Below are positions 1 through 10,441 of a stretch of DNA of 38,656 nucleotides, one piece after another (positions within the stretch are counted from its first letter, which is position 1; each line of letters opens with the position of its first letter). Source of the stretch: an uncultured Bacteroidales bacterium. GTDB taxonomy: Bacteria; Bacteroidota; Bacteroidia; Bacteroidales; Bacteroidaceae. Below the pieces are notes generated by a model. It did no database searches. It was given only the letters and a program-made list of their open reading frames with translations, and was not told where the DNA came from. The stretch is from NCBI GenBank assembly GCA_902778265.1, contig CACYXI010000020.1, positions 1 through 38,656 of the forward strand, read 5' to 3'. The translations under genes were made by a program, and so were the position numbers.

Positions 1-3
1 AAA

Positions 4-2496
4 ATGGAAAATAAGAATTTCGGCTATTTCGATGACAAGAACCGTGAGTTCGTCATCACCAATCCTGCTACTCCGTTCCCATGGATCAACTACCTCGGCA
101 ATGAGGATTTCTTTGGTCTGATTAGTAATACTGCTGGTGGCTACGATTTCTACAAGGATGCTAAGTTCCGTCGTATCACCCGTTATCGTTATAATGGCGT
201 TCCTATGGATAATGGCGGCCGTTATTTCTATATCAACGATAATGGTACAGTCTGGAATCCGGGTTGGAAACCTTGCAAGACTCCACTCGACTCTTACGAG
301 TGTCGTCATGGTATGAACTATACCCGTATCACAGGCTCAAAGAACGGTATTGAGGCATCAGTACTCTTCTTCGTTCCTTTGAAGACATGGGCTGAGATTC
401 AGAAGGTTACTCTGAAGAATACCACTTCTGAGAAGAAGACAATAAAGCTCTTCTCTTTCGCAGAGTGGTGTCTTTGGAATGCTGCAACTGATATGGAGAA
501 CTTCCAGCGTAACTGGTCAACTGGTGAGGTTGAGATTGATGGTGCTACCATCTATCATAAGACTGAGTATAAGGAGCGTCGTAATCACTATGCATATTAT
601 ACTGTTACAAATGCGAAGATTGACGGTTATGATACTGATCGTGAGTCTTTCATCGGTCTTTATAATGAGTTCGCTGATCCTCAGTGTGTAATGGCTGGCA
701 AGCCAAGCAACTCATTGGCACATGGTTGGAGCCCTATCGCTTCTCATTATATTGAGGTAGAGCTTGCTCCAGGTGAGAGCAAGGACTATATCTTCATGCT
801 CGGTTATGTTGAAAACGCTCAGGAAGAGAAGTTCTCTGCCGAAGATATTGAGCGCAAGAAGAACGGCACACTCATTTCTTCACAGGATTCAGACGTAACA
901 CTCGTAAACAAGGCTAAGGCAAAGGCACTTATAGAGAAGTTCTCAACCGTTGAGGCTGTTGATGCTGCATTTGCTGAACTTGCCCAGATGTGGGATGCTC
1001 TGCTCGACAAGTATGTTGTCAAGTCTGATGACGAGCGTCTTAACCGTATGGTAAATATTTGGAGCCAGTATCAATGTATGATCACATTCAACTTCTCTCG
1101 CTCTGCAAGCTTCTTTGAGAGTGGTGTAGGTCGTGGTATGGGCTTCCGTGATTCTAATCAGGATCTCGTTGGTTTCGTTCATCAGATTCCAAGTCGTGCT
1201 CGTGAACGTATCATCGACATCGCTTCTACACAGTTCCCTGATGGCGGTTGCTATCATCAGTATCAGCCACTTACAAAGCATGGTAATAATGACATCGGTG
1301 GTGGTTTCAATGATGATCCATGCTGGTTGATCTTCGGTACTGTGGCATACATCAAGGAAACAGGTGATTTCTCTATCCTTCAGGAGCCTGTACCATTTGA
1401 TAATGAGCCTGGTACAGAGGTAACTCTCATGGAGCATCTTCGTATCTCTTTCAATCATGTTGTAGAGAACCTCGGTCCTCACATGCTTCCTCTCATCGGA
1501 CGTGCTGACTGGAACGACTGTCTTAACCTCAACTGTTTCTCATGGGATCCAAACGAGTCATTCCAGACAACAGAGAACAACTCAGAAGGCTCAAAGGCTG
1601 AGTCTCTGATGATTGCAGGCCTCTTTGTTGTAACTGGAAAGGATTACGTTGAGCTTTGCAAGCAGATTGGCGATAATGCAGAGGCTGAGCGTGCCCAGAA
1701 GTGCATTGACTCTATGGTTGAGGCTGTTAAGAAGCATGGTTGGGATGGTGAATGGTATCTCCGTGCATACGATTTCTACGGCAATAAGATTGGTTCTAAC
1801 GAGTGCGAGGAAGGTAAGATCTTCATTGAGTCACAGGGCTTCTGCACAATGGCAGGTATCGGACTTGAGGAAGGTATGGTTGACAAGGCTATCGATTCTT
1901 GTAAGAAATACCTTGACTGTGAGCATGGTATGGTTCTCAATAACCCAGCTTACACCACATATCACGTAGAGATGGGTGAGATTTCATCTTATCCTGCTGG
2001 TTATAAGGAAAATGCAGGTATCTTCTGCCACAACAACCCTTGGGTTATCATCGGTGAGACTGTTGCCGGACGTGGTAATGACGCATGGGAGTTGTTCCGT
2101 AAGATTAGCCCTATGTACCTCAAGGACCAGGCACTCCACAAGGTTGAGCCATACGTGAACTGTCAGATGGTGGCAGGTAAGGATGCTGCTAAGCCAGGTG
2201 AGGGTAAGAACTCATGGCTTACGGGTACAGCTGCTTGGATGTGGCTCACTGTCAGCCAGTATCTGCTCGGTATCAAGCCAACATACGATGGTATCATGAT
2301 TGATCCATGTCTTGATTCTGAGATCAAGGAGTATAGCGTTAAGCGTATTCTCCGTGGTACAGAATATGATATTACCGTCAAGAATCCTAACGGCAACCAG
2401 AAGGGCGTGAAGAGTATCACCGTTGATGGCGTGGCTATCGAAGGCAATGTTATCAAGGCAACTCCTGGTAAGCACGTTGTGGAAGTTGTAATGTAA
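4..2496 (+). CDS. GH94 cellobiose/cellodextrin phosphorylase
   Basis: The predicted enzyme phosphorolyses cellobiose or short cello-oligosaccharides to glucose 1-phosphate plus glucose or a shortened chain. The 830-residue length is normal for GH94. The N-terminus ([14 protein letters not shown], then PWINYLGN) matches the family opening, so the ATG at base 4 is likely the true start. The catalytic-acid motif ADWNDCLNL lies at about residues 501-509. A conserved [15 protein letters not shown] segment near residue 375 and a C-terminal segment with LTGTAAWMW also fit. There is no signal peptide, so it should act in the cytoplasm, downstream of oligosaccharide import. GH3 and GH9 genes follow on the same strand. 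Cellobiose versus longer cellodextrins as preferred substrate cannot be settled from sequence alone. Any genes upstream lie outside the window. Confidence 0.93.
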   Translation: MENKNFGYFDDKNREFVITNPATPFPWINYLGNEDFFGLISNTAGGYDFYKDAKFRRITRYRYNGVPMDNGGRYFYINDNGTVWNPGWKPCKTPLDSYECRHGMNYTRITGSKNGIEASVLFFVPLKTWAEIQKVTLKNTTSEKKTIKLFSFAEWCLWNAATDMENFQRNWSTGEVEIDGATIYHKTEYKERRNHYAYYTVTNAKIDGYDTDRESFIGLYNEFADPQCVMAGKPSNSLAHGWSPIASHYIEVELAPGESKDYIFMLGYVENAQEEKFSAEDIERKKNGTLISSQDSDVTLVNKAKAKALIEKFSTVEAVDAAFAELAQMWDALLDKYVVKSDDERLNRMVNIWSQYQCMITFNFSRSASFFESGVGRGMGFRDSNQDLVGFVHQIPSRARERIIDIASTQFPDGGCYHQYQPLTKHGNNDIGGGFNDDPCWLIFGTVAYIKETGDFSILQEPVPFDNEPGTEVTLMEHLRISFNHVVENLGPHMLPLIGRADWNDCLNLNCFSWDPNESFQTTENNSEGSKAESLMIAGLFVVTGKDYVELCKQIGDNAEAERAQKCIDSMVEAVKKHGWDGEWYLRAYDFYGNKIGSNECEEGKIFIESQGFCTMAGIGLEEGMVDKAIDSCKKYLDCEHGMVLNNPAYTTYHVEMGEISSYPAGYKENAGIFCHNNPWVIIGETVAGRGNDAWELFRKISPMYLKDQALHKVEPYVNCQMVAGKDAAKPGEGKNSWLTGTAAWMWLTVSQYLLGIKPTYDGIMIDPCLDSEIKEYSVKRILRGTEYDITVKNPNGNQKGVKSITVDGVAIEGNVIKATPGKHVVEVVM

Positions 2497-2497
2497 A

Positions 2498-2582
2498 AAT
2501 TACTAATTACAAATTACGAGTTACCTATTTTTGTTGTAATTCGTAATAGTAATTAGGTAATTCGTAATTCGTAATTAGTATT
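2498..2582. repeat. Iterated-word inverted repeat (AATTACGA type)
   Basis: The arms at 2498-2527 and 2554-2582 are near-perfect reverse complements, and each is built from repeats of a word like AATTACGA/AATTACTA. The element fills almost the whole spacer between the GH94 and GH3 genes. Its RNA could fold into one long hairpin that tunes read-through or mRNA stability. It belongs to the same design class as several other spacers here, with a different word. Confidence 0.75.
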
Positions 2583-2586
2583 AACA

Positions 2587-4935
2587 ATGAAATCCTTATT
2601 TGGTAGTATATTACTATCATCAATTCTATACTCAACAGCGACAATGGCACAACCTGCCATTGCCGCTGATGCTGTCTTAGAGGCTAAGATAGAGGTACAG
2701 ATGGCTAAGATGTCGCTAAGAGATAAACTGGGGCAGATGGTAGAGCTTGATCTTCGTGGCATTATTATTCAGGATGCCAACGGAAAGAATATAATAGATC
2801 AGCATAAGCTCGACTCGCTTCTGGTGAATTATCGTGTCGGCTCTTTCCTTAACACTCCTGGGCCTACGGGTGTTCCGGCGGCAGAGTGGGGTGGCTATAT
2901 TGAGCAACTTCAGCGTGCTTCTATTAAGCATCTTGGCATTCCTACTGTCTTTGGAGTGGATGAAAACCACGGTGTTACCTATACCACAGATGGCACGCTC
3001 ATGCCTCAGAATATTAATGTGGCAGCTACTTTCAACAGGGAGATAGCACGAAAGGCGGCTGAGGTTACGGCATACGAAACTCGTGCTTGTTCCGTGCCTT
3101 GGACCTATTCTCCAACAATGGATTTGTCTCGTGATGCCCGTTGGCCTCGCTGTTGGGAGAACTTCGGAGAGGATTGTCTTGTAAATGCAGAAATGGGTAA
3201 GGCTATGACCTTGGGCTTCCAAGGTGCTGATCCGAACCGTATTGGACAAAAGAATGTGGCTGTATCGCTCAAACACTTCCTTGGCTATGGTGCTCCTGTT
3301 ACAGGAAAAGATAGAACTCCTTCTATCATCTCTATTCAAGATTTGAAGGAAAAACATTTTGCTCCTTACAAGGCTTGCGTTGAGGCTGGCGCCTTGACAA
3401 TCATGGTCAATTCTGGTAGCGTGAACTATGTTCCGATGCACGCTAACAAGGAGATACTTACAGGTTGGCTAAAGGAAGGTCTAAATTGGGATGGAATGCT
3501 CATAACTGACTGGGCTGATGTTAATAACCTCTTTGGACGTGAAAAGGTTGCAGCCAACAAAAAGGAGGCTCTTGAGCTTGCTGTCAATGCCGGAATTGAT
3601 ATGATTATGGAACCTTATGACTGTAGTGTCGTTCCATTGATGGAAGAGCTCGTTTCTGAGGGCAGAATCCCACAGTCTCGTATTGATGATGCTTGTCGCA
3701 GAATCCTCCGTCTGAAATATCGTCTGGATCTCTTTGATCATCCTTATCAGAAATTGAAGGACTATCCTGAGTTCGCTTCTGCTGAACACAAGGCTGTGTC
3801 TTATCAAGGTGCTCTTGAGTCTATCGTCCTTCTGAAGAATGAGGAGGTTTTGCCTATTGCCAAAGACAAGAAGATTCTCGTTACAGGCCCTAATGCCAAT
3901 TCCCTTCGTACCCTTAATGGTGGCTGGAGCTATACTTGGCAAGGTAATGGTGCGGACGAGATTCTTGCTAAACTTGCTGAGGATACTGCAAACCGTAAGG
4001 CAAAAGATGGTGGTCCGTTCATCAAGCCTAACACAATCTATGAAGCTCTGTGCAAGGAGTATGGAGCAGAGAATGTAACTCTCGATAACACCCTCACGTA
4101 CAAGAACGATGGTGCTTATTACGAGGAAAACCTCGTTGACAGCAGTATGTCAGCTGTCAAGCAGCAAGCCGCAAATGCTGACATCATCATCGCTTGCATT
4201 GGCGAGAACTCATACACCGAGACTCCAGGTAATCTCACAGACCTCAATCTCTCAGAAAATCAGCGTAATCTCGTAAAGGCTCTCGCATCGACTGGCAAGC
4301 CTGTCATCCTTGTCTTGAACGAAGGTCGTCCTCGTATCATCTCTGATATTGAGCCACTTGCAAAGGCTGTAGTGGATGTAATGTTGCCATCTAATTATGG
4401 TGGTGATGCTCTTGCTGCTTTACTTTCAGGTAAGGAGGACTTTTCTGGCAAGTTGCCATTCTCATATCCTCGTACTATCAGCGCTTTCAACTGTTACGAT
4501 TATCGCGTGTCTGAGGTGGTAGGTACAATGGAAGGTTCTTACGATTATAGTGCTGATGTAGCTTTCCAATGGCCTTTCGGTTATGGAATTGGTTACAATA
4601 CATATTATTATTGTAATCTCTGTTGCACACCTTCGGAATTTACTGCTGTCGATACGCTTACCATTAGTGTTGATGTCCTTAATTCTGGAAATATGAATGG
4701 CAAGGAGGCTGTTCTGCTATTCTCAAGTGACCTCGTAGCTTCCCAGACACCAGAAATCCGTCGTCTTCGTGATTTTGCCAAGATTGACCTCAAGGCTGGC
4801 GAGAAGAAAACCGTTATCTTCACTCTTCCTGCAAAGAATCTCTCATTCGTGAATGCTCAGGGTAATTGGGTATTTGAGCCTGGAGAGTTTATGTTGCAGG
4901 TGGGGGATCAGACGGTGAAGATTGTTGGGAAATAA
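2587..4935 (+). CDS. GH3 beta-glucosidase, exported
   Basis: This is a glycoside hydrolase family 3 enzyme, probably releasing glucose from the ends of beta-glucan oligosaccharides. The 782 residues start with a Sec signal peptide (MKSLFGSILLSSILYSTATMAQ) with no lipobox cysteine, which suggests the periplasm. The N-terminal barrel shows the substrate-binding segment VAVSLKHFLGYG and the nucleophile motif GMLITDWADV, with the nucleophile Asp at about residue 308. The second alpha/beta domain runs from about residue 400 (SIVLLKNEEVLPI, then a block containing ADIIIACIGENSYTE). The last 90 or so residues look like the fibronectin-III-like domain common in this family. It lies 90 bases after GH94 and is probably co-transcribed. 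Bond preference (beta-1,4, beta-1,3 or beta-xylosidic) cannot be read reliably. Confidence 0.93.
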   Translation: MKSLFGSILLSSILYSTATMAQPAIAADAVLEAKIEVQMAKMSLRDKLGQMVELDLRGIIIQDANGKNIIDQHKLDSLLVNYRVGSFLNTPGPTGVPAAEWGGYIEQLQRASIKHLGIPTVFGVDENHGVTYTTDGTLMPQNINVAATFNREIARKAAEVTAYETRACSVPWTYSPTMDLSRDARWPRCWENFGEDCLVNAEMGKAMTLGFQGADPNRIGQKNVAVSLKHFLGYGAPVTGKDRTPSIISIQDLKEKHFAPYKACVEAGALTIMVNSGSVNYVPMHANKEILTGWLKEGLNWDGMLITDWADVNNLFGREKVAANKKEALELAVNAGIDMIMEPYDCSVVPLMEELVSEGRIPQSRIDDACRRILRLKYRLDLFDHPYQKLKDYPEFASAEHKAVSYQGALESIVLLKNEEVLPIAKDKKILVTGPNANSLRTLNGGWSYTWQGNGADEILAKLAEDTANRKAKDGGPFIKPNTIYEALCKEYGAENVTLDNTLTYKNDGAYYEENLVDSSMSAVKQQAANADIIIACIGENSYTETPGNLTDLNLSENQRNLVKALASTGKPVILVLNEGRPRIISDIEPLAKAVVDVMLPSNYGGDALAALLSGKEDFSGKLPFSYPRTISAFNCYDYRVSEVVGTMEGSYDYSADVAFQWPFGYGIGYNTYYYCNLCCTPSEFTAVDTLTISVDVLNSGNMNGKEAVLLFSSDLVASQTPEIRRLRDFAKIDLKAGEKKTVIFTLPAKNLSFVNAQGNWVFEPGEFMLQVGDQTVKIVGK

Positions 4936-4936
4936 C

Positions 4937-5128
4937 AGCCCCACCTCCTACCCCCTCCCATAAAGGGAAGTCCGATGTTGATAATATCGGAGTATGTGTC
5001 AGGGGAGTAGATAGTATTATTCCTTAAAAATAAAATAATTAAAGCTTAATAAATTTATGCGAAACCTTATAACGAAAAATGGTAACTACTCCCTCCCTTT
5101 TATGGGGAGGGTATGTGGAGGGGTCTTT
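4937..5128. repeat. G/C-rich inverted repeat overlapping the GH9 start
   Basis: The left arm (4937-4970) begins right after the GH3 stop and contains CCCCACCTCCTACCCCCTCC, then CATAAAGGGAAG. The right arm (5086-5128) is its imperfect reverse complement (CTCCCTTTTATGGGGAGGG, then GTGGAGGGG). A further short pairing is ggggagtag (5002-5010) with ctactccct (5087-5095). The right arm lies inside the GH9 coding sequence. Similar blocks occur at 27970-28036 and 34604-34680, so this is a dispersed repeat family. Confidence 0.7.
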
Positions 5129-6835
5129 TTGGGGCTTCTCTCTACTTCTGTTGATGCCCAATCCATCAAAGTAAACCAAGTTGGCTACTACCCATCTGAG
5201 ACAAAGGTGGCTGTAATCGAGCCAACTGTAACGGCAAAGTCATTTACTTTGAAAGATTCCAAAGGTAAGAAAGTATGGGCTGGTAAGGCAGTACGTACCT
5301 CAGTATCACCTTTTACCCAGAAGGTCCGTCAGATTGTGGATTTCTCCACAGTTAAGACTCCTGGTACCTATACTCTTGTTGCAGGTAAGGAACAGCAGAA
5401 GATTGTTATCAAGGATAATGCCTTTGCTGATGTTGCAAAGGCAGGAATGAAGGCTTTCTATCTTCAGCGTACAGCAATGCCTATCGAAGAGAAATATGCA
5501 GGAGTTTATGCTCGTCCTGCTGCTCACATGGATAATAAGGTGTTGGTGCACCAGTCGGCAGCCTCTCCTCTGCGTCCTGAGGGAACAGTAATCTCCTCAC
5601 CTTATGGATGGTATGATGCTGGTGATTTCAACAAGTATATCGTGAACTCAGGCTTTACTATCGGTGTGCTTCTTCAGGCTTACGAAATCAACAAGGCATA
5701 CGCCGACAAGATGAATCTCGTCATTCCTGAGTCTGATGATGCTGTTCCTGATTTCCTTGATGAGGTGATGTATAACCTCAAATGGATGATCACAATGCAG
5801 GATCCATACGATGGAGGTGTTTACCACAAGCTAACCACTCCTAACTTTGAAGGTTTCGATATGCCTGCTACTTGTTCACAAACTCGCTATGTAGTTCAGA
5901 AGAGTACACAGGCAGCTCTCGATTTTGCCGCTTCTCTTGCACAGGCCGCTCGTATCTACTCTGCATATCCTAAGTATCAGGCATTTGCACAGGATGCTGT
6001 CAAGGCTGCTGAACGTGCATACGCTTGGGCTGTAAAGAATCCGACCTTCTACTATGACCAGCCAGGTAATAACGAAAAATATTCTCCAAAGGTAAATACT
6101 GGTATGTACGACGATAAGGCTTCTGCTGATGAATTCTTCTGGGCTGCAACCGAGCTTTATCTCACCACAAAGCAGAACTCATATTTCGAGCAGGCAAAGG
6201 CATTTATGCCTCAGAGCTATCGAGTTCCAACATGGGGAGAGGTTTCAGGTCTTGGTGTTCAGCAATGGATCAATCAGAGCCTTCTTGGTAAGGTTGATGG
6301 CATAGACTTCCCTGTAGAGAAGATGAAGGCTGACCTTCTCGCTTTCTGTGACGAGTGTATGTTGAGAATGCCAACATCAAGTTTCAATGCCCCTCATGGC
6401 AATCGTGAACAGGATTTCCCATGGGGAAGTAACAGCGAGATGTGTGCCGGACAGGGAATAGCCCTTACCTATGCCTATACCTTGACAAAGGATCATAAAT
6501 ACCTTGAGGCTGCTATTTCCGATGCTGATTATCTCCTTGGCCGTAATGCTACGGGCTATTGTTTTGTAACAGGATTCGGAACAAAGCAGGTAATGCACCC
6601 TCACCAGCGTATCTCTGCTGCCGATGGAATAGATGCACCACTTCCTGGATTCCTTGCAGGAGGTCCTAACCCTGGTCAACAGGATGCCGCACAGGTAACA
6701 ACTTATCCTTCAAAGGCTGCTGATGAGTCCTATACGGATGATGTCAATAGCTATGCAAGTAATGAGATTGCCATCAACTGGAATGCCTACCTTGTCGGCT
6801 TGATGATGACTATTGATGCCGAGATGAGTAAATAA
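5057..6835 (+). CDS. GH9 endoglucanase (cellulase), exported
   Basis: This family 9 inverting cellulase should cut beta-1,4-glucan. Residues 1-35 form a signal peptide ending VDAQS. Residues about 37-125 form the Ig-like domain that precedes many GH9 catalytic domains (IKVNQVGYYPSETKVAVIEP). The rest is the (alpha/alpha)6 catalytic domain. The catalytic-base motif YDAGDFNKY has Asp at about 187 and 190, a conserved HPHQR motif follows, and the proton-donor Glu is at about 570 in SNEIAINWN. No carbohydrate-binding module or lipobox is visible. Most of the signal peptide (SLPFMGRVCGGVFLG) is encoded by the arm of a dispersed G/C-rich repeat, so the leader sequence is atypical. An in-frame ATG at 5102 would give a shorter leader. 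A hairpin terminator follows at 6858. Confidence 0.93.
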   Translation: MRNLITKNGNYSLPFMGRVCGGVFLGLLSTSVDAQSIKVNQVGYYPSETKVAVIEPTVTAKSFTLKDSKGKKVWAGKAVRTSVSPFTQKVRQIVDFSTVKTPGTYTLVAGKEQQKIVIKDNAFADVAKAGMKAFYLQRTAMPIEEKYAGVYARPAAHMDNKVLVHQSAASPLRPEGTVISSPYGWYDAGDFNKYIVNSGFTIGVLLQAYEINKAYADKMNLVIPESDDAVPDFLDEVMYNLKWMITMQDPYDGGVYHKLTTPNFEGFDMPATCSQTRYVVQKSTQAALDFAASLAQAARIYSAYPKYQAFAQDAVKAAERAYAWAVKNPTFYYDQPGNNEKYSPKVNTGMYDDKASADEFFWAATELYLTTKQNSYFEQAKAFMPQSYRVPTWGEVSGLGVQQWINQSLLGKVDGIDFPVEKMKADLLAFCDECMLRMPTSSFNAPHGNREQDFPWGSNSEMCAGQGIALTYAYTLTKDHKYLEAAISDADYLLGRNATGYCFVTGFGTKQVMHPHQRISAADGIDAPLPGFLAGGPNPGQQDAAQVTTYPSKAADESYTDDVNSYASNEIAINWNAYLVGLMMTIDAEMSK

Positions 6836-6857
6836 CGCAAGTGCTTTTTATAATGAT

Positions 6858-6894
6858 GTGGCTGTAAAACGTATGCTTTACAGCCACTATTTTT
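6858..6894 (+). terminator. Intrinsic terminator after GH9
   Basis: A perfect 11-bp stem (GTGGCTGTAAA at 6858-6868 with TTTACAGCCAC at 6877-6887) has an 8-base loop and is followed by TATTTTTAC. It ends the GH94-GH3-GH9 unit before the separately promoted susCD genes. Confidence 0.8.
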
Positions 6895-6987
6895 ACAAAT
6901 AAATCGTCTGGAAAACACAAGATTTTACAAGAGTTTTTTAGGAATTTATGTTAAATTTGGGATTTTGTGACGAAAAAATAAGAAAAG

Positions 6988-7020
6988 TTGCACGAATTTC
7001 ACTTAAATTAACTAACTTTG
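6988..7020 (+). promoter_or_regulatory. Promoter for susCD
   Basis: A Bacteroidota -7 box TAACTTTG lies at 7013-7020, with a TTGC-type -33 box at 6988-6991 about 21 bases upstream. Transcription should start near 7026, giving a leader of about 65 bases before the susC ATG at 7090. Confidence 0.7.
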
Positions 7021-7089
7021 CACTCTGATTGTAGAATTTCTAAAGGAAAATATTAAACGAATAATAATAAATTAAACAGAATTATCGCT

Positions 7090-10000
7090 ATGAGTACTGA
7101 AAAGACTTTCAGCATTAGAATTGCGCTGGTTTCGCTGCTTATGCTTATTTCTGCAACAATGATGGCCCAGGTTACTGTGTCTGGATCTGTTATTGATATG
7201 CAGGGTGAGCCTATCGCGGGTGCATCTGTTCGCGAGTCAGGCACACGAAATGCAGCTGTTACTGATGTTGATGGTAAGTATGCCATCAATGTTGTGGATG
7301 GAAATGCTATCCTTAATGTTTCTTTCATCGGATACCAGACGCAGACCGTCAGAGTGGCAGGTCGTAGGCTTGTTACCATCACTCTTGAGGATGATGAGAC
7401 GGCTCTTAAGGACATCGTCATCGTTGGTTACGGTACCATGAAGAAGAGTGACGTTACAGGTGCTGTTTCTGTTGTTGATACAAAGGAAATGATGAAGAAG
7501 GTTCCAACCAACATTGCTCAGGCTCTCCAGGGTCTTGCTGCCGGTGTGTATGTATCACAGCAGGACGGTGCTCCAGAGGCTAATACGCAGGTTCGTATTC
7601 GTGGTGTGGGAACGGTTTACGGTTCTCCACTTCCTCTCTATGTTGTTGATGGTGTGAAGGTTGGAACAAATGCGAATTTCCTTAACCCTGCTGATATTGA
7701 GACACTTGAGATTCTGAAGGATGCTTCTGCTACGGCTATTTATGGATCTGAGGGCGCTAATGGTGTCATCATGATTACTACAAAGCACGGTCAGGCAGGT
7801 CGTACTCAGGTTTCATTGAATGTTGACTACGGAATCGGAACTCTCCCTTATAAGCTTGATGTAATTGATGTTGATCAGCTTGCCGTTGCTATCCGTAAGT
7901 CACGTGCCAATGATAATGCTACTCTTGCTAACAGAATCTGGGCGGAGCAGTATGATGGTACACGTAGTACAATTGACTGGCAGGATCAGATGATTCAGGC
8001 ATCTATTAAGCAACAGTATGGTTTGACTGTGCTTGGTGGTAATGAGAAGACACAGTATAACTTCTCACTCAATTACCTTAATAATAGAGGTCTTGTTGTG
8101 AATACCGGTTATCAACGTCTTTCTGGTCGTGTAGGTGTAAAGTCAAACATCACCGACTTTATTGAGGTAGGTGGTGATATCAACTTCACTCGCTCAAAGG
8201 CAAATGGTTCAAACATCGGTCTTGGTAACAATATCAACCTTTCATCTCATCGAGATATTGCCTACATGACTCCAACTCTTGACTATATCGATGCTAAGGG
8301 CAGATATATTCATGTAAACGTGGTGAATCCTGATGGTAGCTATGGTTATATGGCTAATACCACAACCAACGGTTGGGAAGGTAACACCAATCTCCTTGGT
8401 AACGTATATGCTACACAGAAGATGCTTGATCGTAGCGACGTTACTAACCGATTTGCAGCAAGTGCTTACGCTGACATCCGTTTCTTCAAGGGACTCAGTT
8501 ATCACATCATAGGTTCTTATACCTATACAGGTACAGATACAGACGATCATACTGGCGGACGTCGTTATTTTAACTATATCGACAATAAGCTGACTGAGGT
8601 TGCCTATACAAGTGATAACAGATACACTTTCAGCCTCGGATTGAATCAGAATAATACAGTAGCCGTAGAGCATTATCTCACATATAAGTTTGATACAGAG
8701 GTTCATTCATTGAGCGCCATGATTGGTAACTCTCTGAGTGAGTATCATGGCTCATGGGTAAATGCAGCAGGTACTGACTATTATTCTCCAGACATCCGCG
8801 TTACTTCAATGGCTAAGGATAAGACCTCACAGAATGGTAATGGTGCGTTGAATGGCAACAATAACATGCTTTCATTCTATGGTCGTTTCGTATATGGTCT
8901 TTATGACGTATTCAACCTGACTGCTACCGTACGTCGTGACGGTTCTTCTAACTTCTCTTCAAGCAACCGTTGGGGTACATTCCCTTCAGTCGCAGCTGCT
9001 TGGCGTATCAAGGACACATTTATGCAGAATGTTGATGCTATCTCAAACCTTAAGCTTCGTGTAGGATGGGGGCGTACCGGTAATTCTGGTAACATCGGTG
9101 GTAAGTCTATTTATGCGTTGACCAACTCAGGTGTACGTTACAACTATTATACTGGTAACGGTCTTGGAAAGGGTAGTGCTTCATCTGGTCTTTATGCTCC
9201 GCTGGTTGATACCAACCTGAAGTGGGAGACTAACGAACAGCTCAACTTTGGTCTCGACCTCGGTTTTCTTGATGGTGATCTCGATGTAACTGTTGACTAC
9301 TTCATCCGTAAGACAAAGGATCTTCTCGTATATCTTCCAATCCGTTCATCTTCTGGTTATGGGCAGATCTATACTAACTATGGCGCTATCGAGAATAAGG
9401 GTGTTGAGTTCTCTGTAAGCTACAAGAAGTATCTTGGCAATGATGTCAGTATGAATGTCACCTTCACAGGCTCTACAATCGACAACAAGATTACCGATAT
9501 GCCTGAGTTGCCTATTTATAAGGATGCGAAGGGGGGTAACTCTACTTATGTTGCTATGAGCGGTGCTGACGGTATCGGTGGTGATAATTCTAACACATTC
9601 CAGGTCGATGGTGGTGCTCTGTGGGAGAACCACTCAATCTCTACTGTAGGTAGTGCCGTTGGATCTTACTATGGTTGGCGTGTTGACCGTCTCATCAAAA
9701 CCGACGAGGATGTTGCAGAGGCAAAAAGACGCGGTCAGGCTAATGCTAAGATTGGTGACTATCTGTTCAAGGATCTTGACGGAAAGACAGATGCAGATGG
9801 AAATCTTGTTTGTGACGATGGTGACCGTGAGATTCTTGGCAATGGTTTCCCTACATTGAACTTCGGTTTGAATCTTGGATTTAACTATAAGAACTGGGAT
9901 TTCTCTGTCTATACATACGGTGAGCTTGGCAAAAAGATACTCTCTTATTCTGCAATGCGTCTCAGTATGATTACGACTTCCGATGATAATACTACAGCAG

Positions 10001-10368
10001 CTATTCTGAAATCATCATACAATGATGTTTACGATCCTGTTACAAATCCAAATGGAACACTTCCTGCATATTCTTTCACCAGTGCGAATAAGAACCAGCG
10101 TGTCAGCGATGCGTGGGTAAAGAATGGTAACTTCCTGAAGATTTCAAATGTGCAGATAGGATATTCATTCAATGAGAATCTCTTGAAGGCTCTTCACATG
10201 CAGGCTGCTCGTGTATATTTTGCAGTGCAGAATCTTGCAACGATTTCACCATATACAAAATATGGAGATCCTGAGTGTGGACAGGGTTCTGTGCTCTTTA
10301 CTGGTTTCGACTCTGGACGTTATCCAATGGCTCGTACCTATATGTTAGGTTTTAATGTTACATTCTAA
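7090..10368 (+). CDS. susC: SusC-like TonB-dependent outer-membrane transporter
   Basis: This transporter imports glycan oligosaccharides across the outer membrane using TonB energy. The 1092 residues show the SusC/RagA order: a signal peptide ending MMAQ, and a carboxypeptidase-regulatory-like domain at about residues 28-100 (VSGSVIDMQGEPIAGASV). A TonB-box region DIVIVGYGTMKKSDVTGAV follows at about 109-127. The plug then contains GLAAGVYVSQQDG, VRIRGVGT and PLYVVDGV, and a large beta-barrel runs to the aromatic C-terminus GFNVTF. It has its own promoter. The SusD partner starts 74 bases downstream. Neighbouring cellulases suggest a beta-glucan or cello-oligosaccharide substrate, but that rests on context only. 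Confidence 0.95.
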   Translation: MSTEKTFSIRIALVSLLMLISATMMAQVTVSGSVIDMQGEPIAGASVRESGTRNAAVTDVDGKYAINVVDGNAILNVSFIGYQTQTVRVAGRRLVTITLEDDETALKDIVIVGYGTMKKSDVTGAVSVVDTKEMMKKVPTNIAQALQGLAAGVYVSQQDGAPEANTQVRIRGVGTVYGSPLPLYVVDGVKVGTNANFLNPADIETLEILKDASATAIYGSEGANGVIMITTKHGQAGRTQVSLNVDYGIGTLPYKLDVIDVDQLAVAIRKSRANDNATLANRIWAEQYDGTRSTIDWQDQMIQASIKQQYGLTVLGGNEKTQYNFSLNYLNNRGLVVNTGYQRLSGRVGVKSNITDFIEVGGDINFTRSKANGSNIGLGNNINLSSHRDIAYMTPTLDYIDAKGRYIHVNVVNPDGSYGYMANTTTNGWEGNTNLLGNVYATQKMLDRSDVTNRFAASAYADIRFFKGLSYHIIGSYTYTGTDTDDHTGGRRYFNYIDNKLTEVAYTSDNRYTFSLGLNQNNTVAVEHYLTYKFDTEVHSLSAMIGNSLSEYHGSWVNAAGTDYYSPDIRVTSMAKDKTSQNGNGALNGNNNMLSFYGRFVYGLYDVFNLTATVRRDGSSNFSSSNRWGTFPSVAAAWRIKDTFMQNVDAISNLKLRVGWGRTGNSGNIGGKSIYALTNSGVRYNYYTGNGLGKGSASSGLYAPLVDTNLKWETNEQLNFGLDLGFLDGDLDVTVDYFIRKTKDLLVYLPIRSSSGYGQIYTNYGAIENKGVEFSVSYKKYLGNDVSMNVTFTGSTIDNKITDMPELPIYKDAKGGNSTYVAMSGADGIGGDNSNTFQVDGGALWENHSISTVGSAVGSYYGWRVDRLIKTDEDVAEAKRRGQANAKIGDYLFKDLDGKTDADGNLVCDDGDREILGNGFPTLNFGLNLGFNYKNWDFSVYTYGELGKKILSYSAMRLSMITTSDDNTTAAILKSSYNDVYDPVTNPNGTLPAYSFTSANKNQRVSDAWVKNGNFLKISNVQIGYSFNENLLKALHMQAARVYFAVQNLATISPYTKYGDPECGQGSVLFTGFDSGRYPMARTYMLGFNVTF

Positions 10369-10441
10369 AGGGATTAGGAAATTAAGAGGTTAATATATTA
10401 ATTTCATTTGACTTTAGGCCTACTTAACAAAAACAACAACA

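Noticed and set aside
943-1482. Open frame of 179 codons on the - strand inside GH94
   Set aside because: It lies wholly within a well-supported GH94 gene on the other strand, and its translation shows no recognisable domain or export signal.
2716-3441. Open frame of 241 codons on the - strand inside GH3
   Set aside because: It is antisense to the conserved GH3 barrel, and no independent promoter or domain was found.
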